64,000 nucleotides of DNA. Origin: Molossus alvarezi. Lineage: Eukaryota > Chordata > Mammalia > Chiroptera > Molossidae. The stretch is taken from positions 4,216,001 through 4,280,000 of the forward strand of contig CM073899.1 of the NCBI GenBank assembly GCA_037176705.1. Direction: 5' to 3'. This document shows, piece by piece, positions 13,578-24,745 of this stretch. Within the stretch, counting starts at the first letter, position 1; each line of letters starts with the position of its first letter. The translations under genes were made by a program, and so were the position numbers. The notes beneath the pieces were generated by a model, which ran no database searches, was not told the DNA's origin, and saw only the letters and a program-made list of their open reading frames with translations.

Positions 13578-13835
13578 CTTCTTTTTTTTTAATATTCTCA
13601 CCTGAGGACATTTTTCCAATTTTTGTTCAGATAAAGTGGGAGGGAGAGAGAGGAAGAGAAAGAGAAAGTGAAACATCAATGTGAAAGGGACACTTCGAGT
13701 GGCTGCCAGCCACACAACCCAACCAGGGCTGGAGACAAACTGCAACTAAAGTACGTGCCCTTAGTGGAAACTCAACCTGGGTCTCTACAGACCCCAGGCC
13801 AATGCTCTAACTGCTGAGCCAAACTGGCCAGGGCA
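13578..13835 (-). mobile_element. VES-type SINE, subtype A, inside L1-B ORF2
   Basis: The tRNA-like head is at 13835 on the minus strand and the A-tail is the T-run at about 13580-13591. Flanking 13-bp duplications, ccaggGagttCtt and ccaggAagttTtt, at 13565-13577 and 13836-13848 differ at two positions. Part of the open frame 13122-13745 is this SINE read in frame with L1 and has no meaning as protein. Confidence 0.9.
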
Positions 13836-14548
13836 CCAGGAAGTTTTTAATTTCTTCCTTGATCTTCTTGGTAACCCATTCATTGTTTAATAACACCCTA
13901 TTTAGCCTCCGTGTATTCAAATGTTTTTGTTGTAATTGATTTCTAGTTTCATGCCATTGTGATCTGAGAAGATGCTTGATATGATTTCAACCTTCTTGAA
14001 CTTGTAGAGACTTAGTTTGTGTCCTAACATGGGGTCTTTTTTTGAGAATGCCCCATGTGAACTTGAGAAGAATGTGAATTCTGCAGTTTTGGGGTGTAAT
14101 TCTCTGTTAAATCCATTTCTTCTAGAGCATCATTTACAGTCTCTGTTTCCTTGTTAATTTTTTGTCTAGAGGATCGATCCAGTAATGTCAGCAGGGTGTT
14201 GAAATCCCCTGCTATGATTGTATTGCTGTCAATTTCTCCTTTGAAGTCCCTCAGATGATTTTTAATATATGTTGGTGCTCCTATATTGGTTGCATATATG
14301 TTTACCAAGGTTATATCTTCCTGTTGGATAGATCCTTTCAATATTATGTAGTGGCCTTCTTTGTCTCTAGTTATGGTCTTCATTTTGAAGTCTATTTTAT
14401 CAGATATGAGTATTGCTACCCCAGGTTTTTTTTTTTCTTTCTGTGTGCTTGGAAAGTTTTTTCCCATTCCTTCACTTTCAACCTATGTGAGTTTTTTGTT
14501 GTGAGGTGGGTCTCTTGTAAACAACATATATATGTGTCATGCTTTCTT

Positions 14549-14806
14549 TCTTTTTTTTTTTTATCCTCACCTGAGGACATTTTTCCATTTTTTTTTTTTT
14601 ATTCAGACAGAGCAGAAGGGAGAGAGAGGAAGAGAAAGAGAGAGAAACATCGACATGAAAGGGACACATCGAGTGGCTGCCACCCGCATGACCCAACCAG
14701 GGTCAGGGACAAACCGCAATGAAAGTACATGCCCCCAGTGGGAACTGAACCTGGTCTCTCTGTACTGCAGGCTGATGCTTTAACCACTGAGCCAAACCAG
14801 CCAGGG
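14549..14806 (-). mobile_element. VES-type SINE, subtype A, inside L1-B endonuclease region
   Basis: Minus-strand SINE with a complete head, GA-rich/CT-rich middle and long T-run at its left. A perfect 16-bp target duplication, tgtgtcatgctttctt, lies at 14533-14548 and 14807-14822. The internal 'tttccattttttttttttt' stretch is an expanded A-run of the SINE 3' part. Confidence 0.94.
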
Positions 14807-14949
14807 TGTGTCATGCTTTCTTATCCAATCAGCCACTCTGTGTCTTTTAGGAGCATTTAATCCTTTTACATTAAGGTTATTATTGATATGTACTTATTTA
14901 TTGCCATTTTTGTTTAGTGTGGTTCTATTCTTCTTCCCATTTCTACTAA

Positions 14950-15792
14950 TTACAGCAGTCGTGTTAACATTTCTTGCAGTGCTGGTTTGGTGCTAATATA
15001 TTTCCTTAGCCTTTTTTTCTTTTTTTTTCTTATTTTGTCTGGGAAGCGCTTCATTTCACCTTCTAATTTGAATGATAGCCTCGCTGGATAGAGTAGTCTT
15101 GGATTCAGATCCTTGTTTTTAATTATCTTGATTACCTCATTTTATTCCCTCTGGCCTGTAGTGTTTTTGTTAAGAAGTCAGCTGACAGCCTTATGGGGGT
15201 TCCTTTGTAGGTAACCTGTTGCTTACCTCTTGCTGCCTTTAGGATTCTCTGTCTTTAATTTTTGGCATTCTAATTACTATGTGTCTTGGTGTGGGCCTGT
15301 TTGGGTTCTTCTTACTTGCGGCTCTCTGAGCTTCTTGAACTTGAATGCCTTCTTCCTTCACCAAGTTATAGAAGTTTTCTGTCACTATTTCTTCAAATAT
15401 ATTCTCTAACCCTTGCTCAGTTTCTTGTTTTCTGGAACTCCTATGATATGGATGTTGTTACATTTCCAGTTGTCCCAATATTCTCTTAAGCTGTCTTCCT
15501 GTTTTTGATTTGTTTTTTCTTTTTGCTTTCCTAACTGGGTTTCTACCCTGTGTTCTAATCCACTGATCTGGTCCTCAGCTTCCTTTAATTTGCTGCTTAT
15601 TTCTTCCAATGTGTTCTTTATTTCTGCTGTGTCATTCTTCATTTCCGTATCTTTACTCATGCTGTTGAGCTTTCTCATTATTATTGTTCTGAACTCTACC
15701 TATGATAACTTGCTTAACTGCATTTCATTGATCTCATCTTCAGGAGAGTTCTCTTGTTCTTTCATTTGGGATTTGCGTCCTTGTTTCACCAT
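14950..15792 (-). pseudogene. LINE-1 ORF1 of L1-B, broken, with short coiled coil
   Basis: ORF1 encodes the L1 nucleic-acid chaperone: coiled coil, RRM, C-terminal domain. The start ATG complements 15790-15792 and the stop TAA complements 14950-14952. Only the piece at 15406-15678 is open: coiled coil MRKLNSMSKDTEMKNDTAEI, then SGLEHRVETQL, then the start of the RRM, NNIHIIGVPENKK. Compared with L1-D, the coiled coil lacks a block of roughly 20 residues between SKD and EMKND. Frameshifts remove the rest of the RRM and the C-terminal domain. Confidence 0.85.
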
Positions 15793-16638
15793 TTTGGCTG
15801 CCCCAGTGGGTTTTGGAGCCTGTCAAATTTTTCCAGTGGGTATTGGTGTTTCACTGATTGTGCCTCCCTCTATTGGGTTTGGATGAATATGAAATGACCC
15901 ACGTTAAACACCACTGTCAAGTCTTACTTTCCTGGGTAGATTTGCAAGCCCAGGAACGGTTCAGTTATCCTCTAGCTTTTTGCCTGGAGGCTATTAGTCT
16001 CAATTACTTGATGAGTCTTGGGGTGTAGCCCTGAACTGAATGAGAAACTCCCTCAGGTTTTCAGCATAAGAGAATTTCCAGAGGGTGAGGCAGATGCTGG
16101 CTATTAATAAGCTTCAATTTGCATTTCTCTGGCATGGCCATGTGGTGTTAAATTTCTGAGGGAGGGGCTGTTGCTTTTCCCCGGGACTCTGGGAAGGGGC
16201 TCTTTGAGTAATATGTTTACTTTCCTGTGAGAGAGTGATTCAGCACAAAACTCCCAGTGCCCTCTCACCTCTCCAAGCTTTGGAGTCTCCACACAGTACC
16301 AGTCTAGTCTGCCTTCCCTCTGCCAGAGCCCAAGGTGAGTGGCTATAGCTAATTTAGTGTTCTGTCCTGGCTGTGCACTGTGGAGCTTGCTTGGGTTTTT
16401 AACCCTGAGGGAGCTGCTCACAGCTAAAACAGCTGCTGTCTGTCAGCTCTCAGCCTGCCCTCTCGCCCCTTCGCAGTTTCTACCTGGCTCAATTCAGTGT
16501 CCCTTTTCCAGTCCCTGGTTATATGGATCCTCTCCAGCTCCTTTTTCTCAACAATTTGTCTTTATTTTAGTTGTAATTTCAGTTTGGTCCTGGGAGATTG
16601 TCTGTGTAGCTTCCATTCACTCTGCCGCCATTTTGGAA
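15793..16638 (-). promoter_or_regulatory. 5' UTR/internal promoter region of L1-B (non-monomeric type)
   Basis: This region precedes ORF1 and, as in all L1s, should hold the internal promoter. It aligns with the 5' UTR of L1-C over most of its length, for example 'accactgtcaagtcttac' at 15910 and 29799. The outermost ~100 bp (about 16540-16638) is also shared with L1-D, but the centre is not. No tandem monomers are visible. Confidence 0.75.
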
Positions 16639-18684
16639 ATGCAAATAGAAGTTTGAAAGGTAGAGAAAGAAGGTGTGTGGGCAAAGAATAGAATATTTTG
16701 TAACAAGTATATGGAGATAGTTCTGAAGCAGTGTTTATTATCTTTAGATGTTACTGTTTTCAAATACTGTCTCTTGAGTGGACAAATAGTATAAACCTGC
16801 TTTTAGGGGCTGAAACACTATTTTTAAAATGATGCTTTCATGAATAGGAAAGAACTCTTTAAGTTATGGGATTATATTTACTCAAAATGCAAATTATAGA
16901 TTTGATGTCAAACCATAAAACAAAACAAGTCTTAAAATAACAACCTTTTCAGTCAATGTTTTGTGTTTGAGAGTTCCCTGAGGGGCTGCTACCTCGGATC
17001 CTTTACAGGTTCATCAATCGCATGCATTTAAAACTTCAGTTGCATGTAAAAGAAAATCTGACTTAAACTGCCTCAAACTGAAAAGTAAATGCAGTTTCTC
17101 ATGAAACCAACAACCCAAAGGCAGTAGAACATTCAGCACAGGTTGAACCAGAGGCTGGTGATGTTTACCAGCCTCCATGGGCGTCCTCTGCCGGCCCTCC
17201 TCCCCTGGCTCTCCTCTGGCTGTCAGCTGACCTCTGCCTGGCTGAGCTTTCCAAGACCTTACATCTGGACACCATACTGTCAAAGGAAGGAAGAGGACCC
17301 AGCATTCAAAGCAAAAACTCAAGGTCCATTTTGTTTAAATCAGGGTGGTCACATGCCCACCTCTAAACCAATGACTATCCCCATGGGGACAAAATATGCT
17401 TCCTGGATTGGTCTAACTCACAGGGTTGTTTCCAGAAAGTGGCAATCGATTCAACATCCTTAGAATACAATAAAATGCAGACGAGTATCAAGGATACTTG
17501 AGAAGCAGAACAATGGATGCTGATGAAACATATTTTGTATCCATTGTACTTTTTTTTTTTTTTTGAGTTTCTGATGGGTGTAAAGTACCAAACTAGACAT
17601 TTTGGAGACTTAGCGTGTATTGAAAAAATTCACTGTCTTCATTCAAAGAGAAAAAAATGTGGCAATAGATAGCAAAAGAGCAGTCAGCATGCTGTTGAAG
17701 GTCTTGTCAGAAGTCTTGGAGATGCTTCTGCTGATACATATTCCCAAGGCTTTGAGGATTTTGGATCCTGGGATTACCTGAGAGGGCATGGAGATCCCCT
17801 TTCTCATTTTGCAGAGGAGGTAACAGAGCCCAGGGATGCTAACCGAGTGGACTGAGACCCTGGGTGGCAGGTGGGGAAGCTGGGCAGAGGACGCACTTTC
17901 TTTGTCTCTGAGTCTGCCGCTCTGTCCATTAGCCCATGTTTATTCTGAGAAAGAAAATTGATCCCACGATGTGCACATACAGTCAGTTGTTACCATATAA
18001 AAGCCTTTTTGAAGTGATACATTATTGCAAAAGTTCTTTCCGAGGCCAGAGTGCATGTTGCCTGCTTATGAAAGGAACTTCCCATTGGAAGGTGTATTTG
18101 TGTTCTTTTCCCTCTGTTTCAAAGACATTTCCACAGTGTTTCACCTTTGACATGCCCCTACTAACGTTTTTGACTATTAAATGATGTTAGAGGTTAATGC
18201 ATTCCTGATGACAGGTTGCTGTAAATTGGTCCCTCTCGGCATGAAATGTCCAATAAAAAGCTCTTTTGATAGCAAAACTAAGTAGTTTTGGTGATATTGT
18301 GCTTAATTGAGGACATGGAATGCTTTGCCTGTACGTGTGCCACAGCTGCCTTTCTGGATAACACAAAAAGTGTGTGGGTCTTAGACATCATTTTATACAT
18401 CACAATAAATCGACCACTTTTCTTGTACCCTGGCATTCATAGTTATGAGTCCTTTTAGTAGTGCTTGTTTTTCAAACATCATACTAAGTAATTTAATTTT
18501 TAATGTTTCACTGGGACATTTTAAAAATACACTTGGAAGAAATGTGTTATATGTTAAATGTGGTGATAGTATTATGTTTAGAATTATAGGCAGGAGTCAG
18601 TCTTGACATTGGTTTAAGAAGCTTTTTGTTACCCAAGCATTCATCAACCTCCATTCCTTGATAGTAAAAGTAAAAGAATAATAT
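16639..18684. other. Intronic sequence, mostly unique
   Basis: AT-rich DNA with a T-run near 17549-17564. The only recognisable repeat is a MIR on the minus strand at about 17785-17940. The open frames at 17014-17322 and 17143-17463 overlap antisense to each other and show no recognisable domain. Confidence 0.5.
17785..17940 (-). mobile_element. MIR fragment, antisense
   Basis: The sequence 'cattttgcagaggaggtaac' followed by 'agagccca' and 'gtctgccgctctgtccatta' is the antisense order of a MIR element: 3' 'ctcatctgtaaaatg' part first, tRNA-like part last. It is strongly diverged. Confidence 0.65.
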
Positions 18685-18932
18685 TTATTTTTTTTTATCC
18701 TCACCCGAGGTCAATTTTGCATTTATCTTCAGATAGAGCTGGAGGGAAATAGGGAGAAAGAGCGAGAGAGGAGCATCGATATGAGAGAGACACATTGAGT
18801 AGTTGCCTCCAACATGATCCCAACTGGGGCCGCGGACAAACTGCAACTGAGGTACATGCCCTTAGTGGAACCAAACCTGGGACTCTGGTCCAGGGGCTGA
18901 TGCTCTAACCACTGAGAAAAATTGGCCAAGGC
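18685..18932 (-). mobile_element. VES-type SINE, subtype A
   Basis: Minus-strand copy with its head at about 18932 (gccttggccaatttttctcag) and its tail at the T-run 18689-18696. Short A/T-rich flanks (agaataat and aaaataat) may be the remnant of a target duplication. About 85 bp separate it from the 3' end of L1-C. Confidence 0.88.
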
Positions 18933-19258
18933 AAAATAATTTTTTTTTAAATTATATATTTATTAATGTAAATAAAGAAACTGGCTTAGCCCCATGTCTA
19001 CACTTAACAAGTTCTTTTTGTAAAAAATAATTATTTATTTTTGTTACAAATGTTTCTCCCTTTCCCCCCACTGATTCCCCCTCCCCCTCCCTCTCTGCCC
19101 TGTCTCCAGCTTTGTTGTCCGTGTCCATTTTTCATGCATTCATGCATATAAGTTCTGTGGTTTATCTCTCCCCCACCATCCACTCTTCTGGGGATTGTCA
19201 GTCTATACCCCACTTTCACGTCTCTGGGACTAACCCATTCCTCAGACTGTTATGTTCA

Positions 19259-20646
19259 TTATATTCCACAAATAAGTGAGATCATAATATATTTGTCTTT
19301 CTCTGTTTGGCTTGTTTCACTTAGGATAATACTTTCCAGGTCCCTCCATGTTGTCTCAAAGGATAAGAGATCTTTCTTTCTTACAGCTGCGTAGTACTCC
19401 ATTGTGTATATGTACCACAGCTTTTTATCCATTCGTCTACTGATGGACATTTGGGCTGTTTCCAGATTTTAGCTACTGTAAATAGTGCTGCTATGAACAT
19501 GAGGGTACTTGTGTTCTTTCTGATTCGTGTTTCAAGTTTCTTAGGATATATTTCTAGAAGTGGGATCACTGGGTCAAATGGGAGACCAATTTTTAATTTT
19601 TTGACATAACACTATATTGTTTTCCATAGTGGCTGCACCAGTCTACATTCCCATCAGCAGTGTACTAGAGTCCCCTTTTCTCCACACCCTCGCCAGCACT
19701 TGTTGTTTGATGATTTGTTGATGGCGGCCATTCTGACAGGTGTGAGGTGATACCTCATTGTTGTCTTAATTTGCATCTCTCTGATGATTAGTGATGTTGA
19801 GCATTTCTTCATATGTCTCTTGGCCATTTGTATGTTCTGTTTGGAAATGTGTCTATTTAGCTCCTCTGCCCATTTTTTAATTGGGTTCTTTGTCCTCCTT
19901 TTGTTGAGCTGCATGAGCACTCTACATATATTGGAAATTAACCACTTATCTGACATATCATTGGCAATTATGCTCTCCCATACAGTGGGTGGCCTTTCCA
20001 TTTTGATGGTTGTTTCTTTTGCTATGCAGAAGCTTTTGAGTTTGATGTAGTCCCAGGTATTCATTTTCTCCTTTGTTTCTGTTGCCTTAGATTATGTATC
20101 AGTGAAAATTCTGCTGCGTATGATGTCTGAAATTTTGTTGCCTACATTTTCTTCTAGAATTTTTATGGTTTCATAAGTGATATTTAAGTCTTTTATCCAT
20201 TTTGAGTTTATTCTTGTGTATGGTGTAAGTTGATGGTCTAGTTTCATTTTGTTGCATGTAGCTGTCCAATTTTCCTCACACCATTTATTAACAAGGCTGT
20301 CTTTACTCCACTGTAAGCTCTTGCCACCTTTGTCAAATATTAATTGAGCATATTGTTTTGGGTTCATTTCTGGGTTCTCTATTCTGTTCCTTGGTCTATC
20401 TGCCTATTCTTGTGTCAGTACCAGGCTGTTTTGATTACAGTGGCTTTGTAGTTAAACCTGAAATCTTGTAATGTGATTCCTCCAGCTTTGTTTTTCTTTT
20501 TCAAGATTGCTGTGGCTATTCGAGGACTTTTTTGGTTCCATATGAATTTATGAAATATTTGTTCTTGTTCTGTGAAGTATGTCGTTGGTATTTTGATGGG
20601 GATTGCATTGAATCTATAGATTGCTTTGGGTAGTATGGACATTTTA
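19259..20646 (-). pseudogene. 3' part of L1-C ORF2, broken
   Basis: C-terminal ORF2 pieces are visible at 20415-20642 ([20 protein letters not shown]), 20092-20367 and 19654-20064 (with [14 protein letters not shown]). Further pieces lie at 19381-19569 and 19259-19450 (ending MISLICGI, stop at 19259-19261). They are separated by frameshifts and stops. The 5' part of the same gene continues at 26430-29182. Confidence 0.88.
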
Positions 20647-20875
20647 TTCTTTTTTATTTTTTTTATTATTTATTTTTTTTTTATTGGTTAATTTTTTGTT
20701 ACAAATGATTCTCCTTTTTTTCCCCACTGATTCCCCCCTCCCCCTTCCCTCCCTGCCCCTTCCCCAGATTGTTGTCCATGTCCACTGTTTATGCATACAT
20801 GCATATAAGTTCTGTGATTCATCCCTCTCCCACCTCCCCACTCCTTAGGGGATTGTCCTCAAACTGTTATGTTCA

Positions 20876-23800
20876 TTATATTCCACAAATCAGTGAGATC
20901 ATATGAAATTTGTCTTTCTCTGTTTGGCTTGTTTCACTTAGGATGATACTTTCCAGGTCCCTCCATGTAGTCTCAAAGGGTAAGAGATCTTTCTTTCTTA
21001 CCGCTGCGTAGTACTCCATTGTGTATATGTACCACTGCTTTTTAATCCATTCGTCTACTGATGGACACTTGGGCTGTTTCCAGATCTTAGCGATTGTAAA
21101 TAGTGCTGCTACAAAGATGGGGGTACATATATTCTTTCTGATTGGTGTTTTATGCTTCATAGGGTATATTCCTAGAAGTGGGATCACTGGGTCAAATGGG
21201 AGATCAATTCTTAATTTTTTGAGGTGACACCATATTGTTTTCCATAGTGGCTGCACCAGTCTGCATTCCCACCAACAGTGTACTAGAGTCCCCTTTTCTC
21301 CACACCCTCGCCAACACTTGTTGTTTGATGATTTGTTGATGGCGGCCATTCTGACAGGTGTGAGGTGATACCTCATTGTTGTTTTGATTTGCATCTCTCT
21401 GATGATTAGTGATGATGAACATTTCTTCATATGTCTCTTAGCCATTTGTATGTCCTGTTTGGAGAAGTGTCTATTTAGTTCCTCTGCCCATTTTTAAATT
21501 GGATTCTTTGTCTTCCTTTTGTGGAGTTGTATGAGCACTGTATATGTATTGGAAATTAACCCCTTATCTGATATATCATTGGCAATGATGCTCTCCCATA
21601 CAGTGGGTAGCCTTTCCATTTTGATGATTGTATCTTTCGCTGTGCAGAAGCTTTTGAGTTTGATGTAGTCCCATTTGTTCATTTTCCCCTTTGTTTCTAT
21701 TGCCTTAAGTGATGTGTCAGTAAAAATTCTGCTGCGTATGATGTCTGAGATTTTGTTGCCCACATTCTCCTCTAGGATTTTTATGGATTCATGAGTTACA
21801 TTTAAGTCTTTTATCCATTTTGAGTTTATTTTGGTGTAGGGTGTAAGTTGATGGTCTAGTTTCATTTTTCGGCAAGTAGCTGTCCAATTTTCCCAGCATC
21901 ATTTATTAAAGAGGCTGTCCTTACTCCACTGTATGCTCTTGCCACCTTTGTCAAATATTAATTGAGCATATTGCCTTGGGTCCATTTCTGGGTTCTCTAT
22001 TCTGTTCCACTGGTCTATATATCTGTTCTTGTGCCAGTACCAGGCTGTTTTGATTATGGTGGCTTTGTAGTATAACCTGAAATCTGGTATTGTGATCCCT
22101 CCAACTTTGTTCTTCCTTTTCAAGATTGCTGTGGCTATTCGAGGCCTTTTTTGGTTCCATATGAACTTTTGAAGTAATTGTTCTAATTCTTTGAAGTATG
22201 CCGTTGGTATTTTGATGGGGATTGCATTGAATCTATAGATTGCTTTGGGTAATATGGACATTTTAATGATATTAATTCTCCCAATCCATGAACAGGGTAT
22301 GTTCTTCCACTTTTTTACATCTTGCTCTATTTCTTTTTTCAAAGACCTGTAGTTTTCTGCAAATAGGTCCTTTATCTCTTTGGTTAAGTTTATACCTAGG
22401 TATCTTAATTTTTTTGCCGCAATGGTAAATGGGATTGTTTGCTTAGTTTCTCTTTCTGTGAGTTCATCATTGGTGTATAAGAATGCCATCGATTTCTTGA
22501 CATTAATTTTGTATCCTGCTACTTTGCCAAATTCATTTATTAAGTCTAGTAAGCTTTTGGTGGAGTCTTTGGGGTTTTCTATGTACAGTATCATGTCATC
22601 TGCAAATAATGACAATTTCACTTCCTCCTTTCCAATTTGGATCCCTTTTATTTTTTCTTCCTGTCTGATTGCTGTGGCTAAGACTTCCAGTACTATGTTA
22701 AATAGGAGTGGCGAAAGTGGGCATCCTTGCCTTGTTCCTGTTCTTAAGGGAAATGCTTTTAGTTTTTGCCCATTGAGTATGATGTTGGCTGTAGGTCTTT
22801 CATATATGGCCTTTATTATGTCTAGGTATGATCCCTCAATTCCCACACTGCTGAGCGTTTTTATCAGAAATGGATGCTGGATTTTGTCAAAGGCTTTTTC
22901 AGCATGTATTGATATGATCATGTGGTTTTTATTCTTCAATTTATTTATGTGGTGTATCACATTTATGGATTTGCGAATATTGTACCAGCCTTGCATCCCT
23001 GGGATGAATCCCACCTGGTCATGGTGGATAATTTTTCTGGTGTATTGCTGGATTCGATTTGCTAGTATTTTGTTCAGGATTTTGGCATCTATGTTCATCA
23101 GGGATATTGGCCTGTAGTTTTCTTTCTTTGTTGTGTCTTTTTCTGGTTTTGGAATTAGAGTTATGCTGGCTTCATAAAACGAGTTTGGAAGTCTTCCTTC
23201 TTCTTGAATTTTTTGAAATAGTTTGAGGAGAATGGGTATTAGTTCTTCTTTGAATGTTCGGTAAAACTCCCCTTTGAAGCCATCCGGGCCTGGGCTTTTG
23301 TTTGCTGGAAGAGTCTTGATTACATCTTCAATTTCTTCTGTTGTTATTGGTCTGTTCAAGTTTTCATTCTCTATCTGATCCAGTTTTGGGAAACTATGTG
23401 TTTCTAGAAATTTGTCCATTTCGCTTAGATTTTCAAATTTGTTGCCGTATAATTTTTCATAGTAGTTGTTAACGATCTTTTGTATTTCTGTAGGGTCAGT
23501 TGTTATCTCTCCTGTTTCATTTCTGATTTTATGTATTTGGGTTCTCTCTCTTTGTTTCTTGGTGAGTCTAGCTAAGGGTCCATCAATCTTGTTTATCTTT
23601 TCGAAAAACCAGCTCTTTGTTTTATTGATCCTCTGGATTGTTTTTTTGGTCTCTATGTCATTTATTTCTGCTCTGATCCTTACTATTTCCTTTCTTCTAC
23701 TTGCTCTGGGGTTTTCTTTTTGTTTACTCTCTAGTTCTTTAAGTTGTGAGGTTAGGTAGTCTATTAGAGATTTTTCTTCTTTTTTGAGGTAGGCCTGTAG

Positions 23801-24700
23801 TGCTATGAAATTCCCTCTCAGAACTGCTTTTGCTGCATCCCATAGATTTTGTATTGTTGTGTCGTCATTTTCATTGGTTTCCAGGAAGTTTTTGATTTCT
23901 TCCTTGGTTTCCTCGGTGACCCATTCATTGTTTAATAACATTCTATTTAGCTTCCATGTGTTAAAATGTCTTTGTATGTTCTTCTTGCAATTGATTTCTA
24001 GTTTCATACCATTGTGGTCTGAGAAGATGCTTGTTATAATTTCAATCTTCTTGAACTTGTAGAGCCTTAGTTTGTGCCCTAACATGTGGTCTATCTTTGA
24101 GAATGTTCCATGTGCACTTGAGAAGAATGTGAATTCTGTAGTTTTGGGGTGTAGTTCTCTGTAGATATCTATTAAATCCATTTGGTCTAGTGCTTCATTT
24201 AGAGTCTCTGTTTCCTTGCTAATTTTTTGTCTAGAGGATCTATCCAGTGATGTGAGCGGGGTGTTGAAGTCCCCTGTTATGATTGTATTGCTATCGATTT
24301 CTCCTTTGAAGTCCTCCAATAGCTTTTAAATATATTTTGGTGCTCCTATATTGGGTGCATATATGTTTATCAAGGTTATATCTTCCTGTTGGTTAGATCC
24401 TTTCAATATTATGTAGTGGGCTTCTTTGTCTCTAGTTATGGCCTTCAATCTGAAGTCCATTTTATCAGATATAAGTATTGCTACCCCAGCTTTTTTTTCT
24501 TTCCCATTTGCTTGAAAGATTTTTTTCTATCCCTTCACTTTCAATCTATGTGAGTCTTTTGTTGTGAAGTGGGTCTCTTGTAAACAGCATATAGATGAGT
24601 CTTGCTTTCTTATCCAATCAGCTACTCTGTGTCTTTTTATGGGAGCATTCAGTCCATTTACATTTAAAGTGGTTATTGATATGTACTTATTTATTGCCAT
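20876..24700 (-). pseudogene. LINE-1 ORF2 of L1-D (endonuclease-RT), four stops, frame otherwise intact
   Basis: ORF2 proteins nick target DNA and copy L1 RNA at the nick. The frame runs from the ATG complementing 24698-24700 to TAA at 20876-20878, 1274 codons in one frame. Four codons are stops: TAG at 24527-24529 (normally Trp, KGWKK), TAA at 24326-24328, TGA at 21899-21901 (normally Trp) and TAA at about 21494-21496 (normally Lys). The endonuclease shows TLNVNGLNAP, QETH, GDFNTPL and SDHNGMK. The RT shows [21 protein letters not shown] and FADD at about residues 699-702. The C-terminal cysteine region is [18 protein letters not shown]. Motif A is [12 protein letters not shown], with His at about residue 599 where the catalytic Asp belongs. 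It therefore cannot act in its present form. Confidence 0.95.
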
Positions 24701-24745
24701 TTTTGTTTAGTGTGGTTCTATTTTTCTTCCCATTTCTCTTGGTAA

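Larger units (their letters stand above)
10623..14907 (-). pseudogene. LINE-1 ORF2 of L1-B, broken
   Basis: The reading frame would start at the ATG complementary to 14905-14907 and end at the TAA at 10623-10625. Pieces recognisable as ORF2 are the endonuclease segment at 14024-14467 ([19 protein letters not shown]), the linker/RT part at 13122-13560 and an RT piece at 12653-12856 ([18 protein letters not shown]). C-terminal pieces lie at 11418-11600, 11125-11421 and 10741-10998. Many frameshifts and two SINE insertions separate them. Motif A DNA (about 12601-12640) still encodes the normal Asp, reading STDAEK. Confidence 0.9.
10404..16638 (-). mobile_element. L1-B: full-length but decayed bat LINE-1
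   Basis: On the minus strand the element begins at 16638 with ccaaaatggcggcagagtga and has a 5' UTR of about 850 bp (15793-16638). ORF1, ORF2 and the 3' UTR follow, ending in a T-rich (antisense poly-A) stretch at about 10404-10435. Two subtype-A SINEs lie inside ORF2. Flanks share only a degenerate duplication around 'caaatag' (about 10395 and 16646), consistent with age. The 3' UTR contains a C-run at about 10551-10566. The 5' UTR is the same type as in L1-C and unlike that of L1-D. Confidence 0.93.

Noticed and set aside
13122..13745. A 207-codon fusion-like frame
   Set aside because: It is L1 ORF2 read into a SINE inserted antisense; no ATG-led gene is present.
21899..24319. An 806-codon frame taken as an independent gene starting at 24319
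   Set aside because: Its first codon is TTG and it is the middle of L1 ORF2 between two premature stops. The real start is the ATG at 24700.
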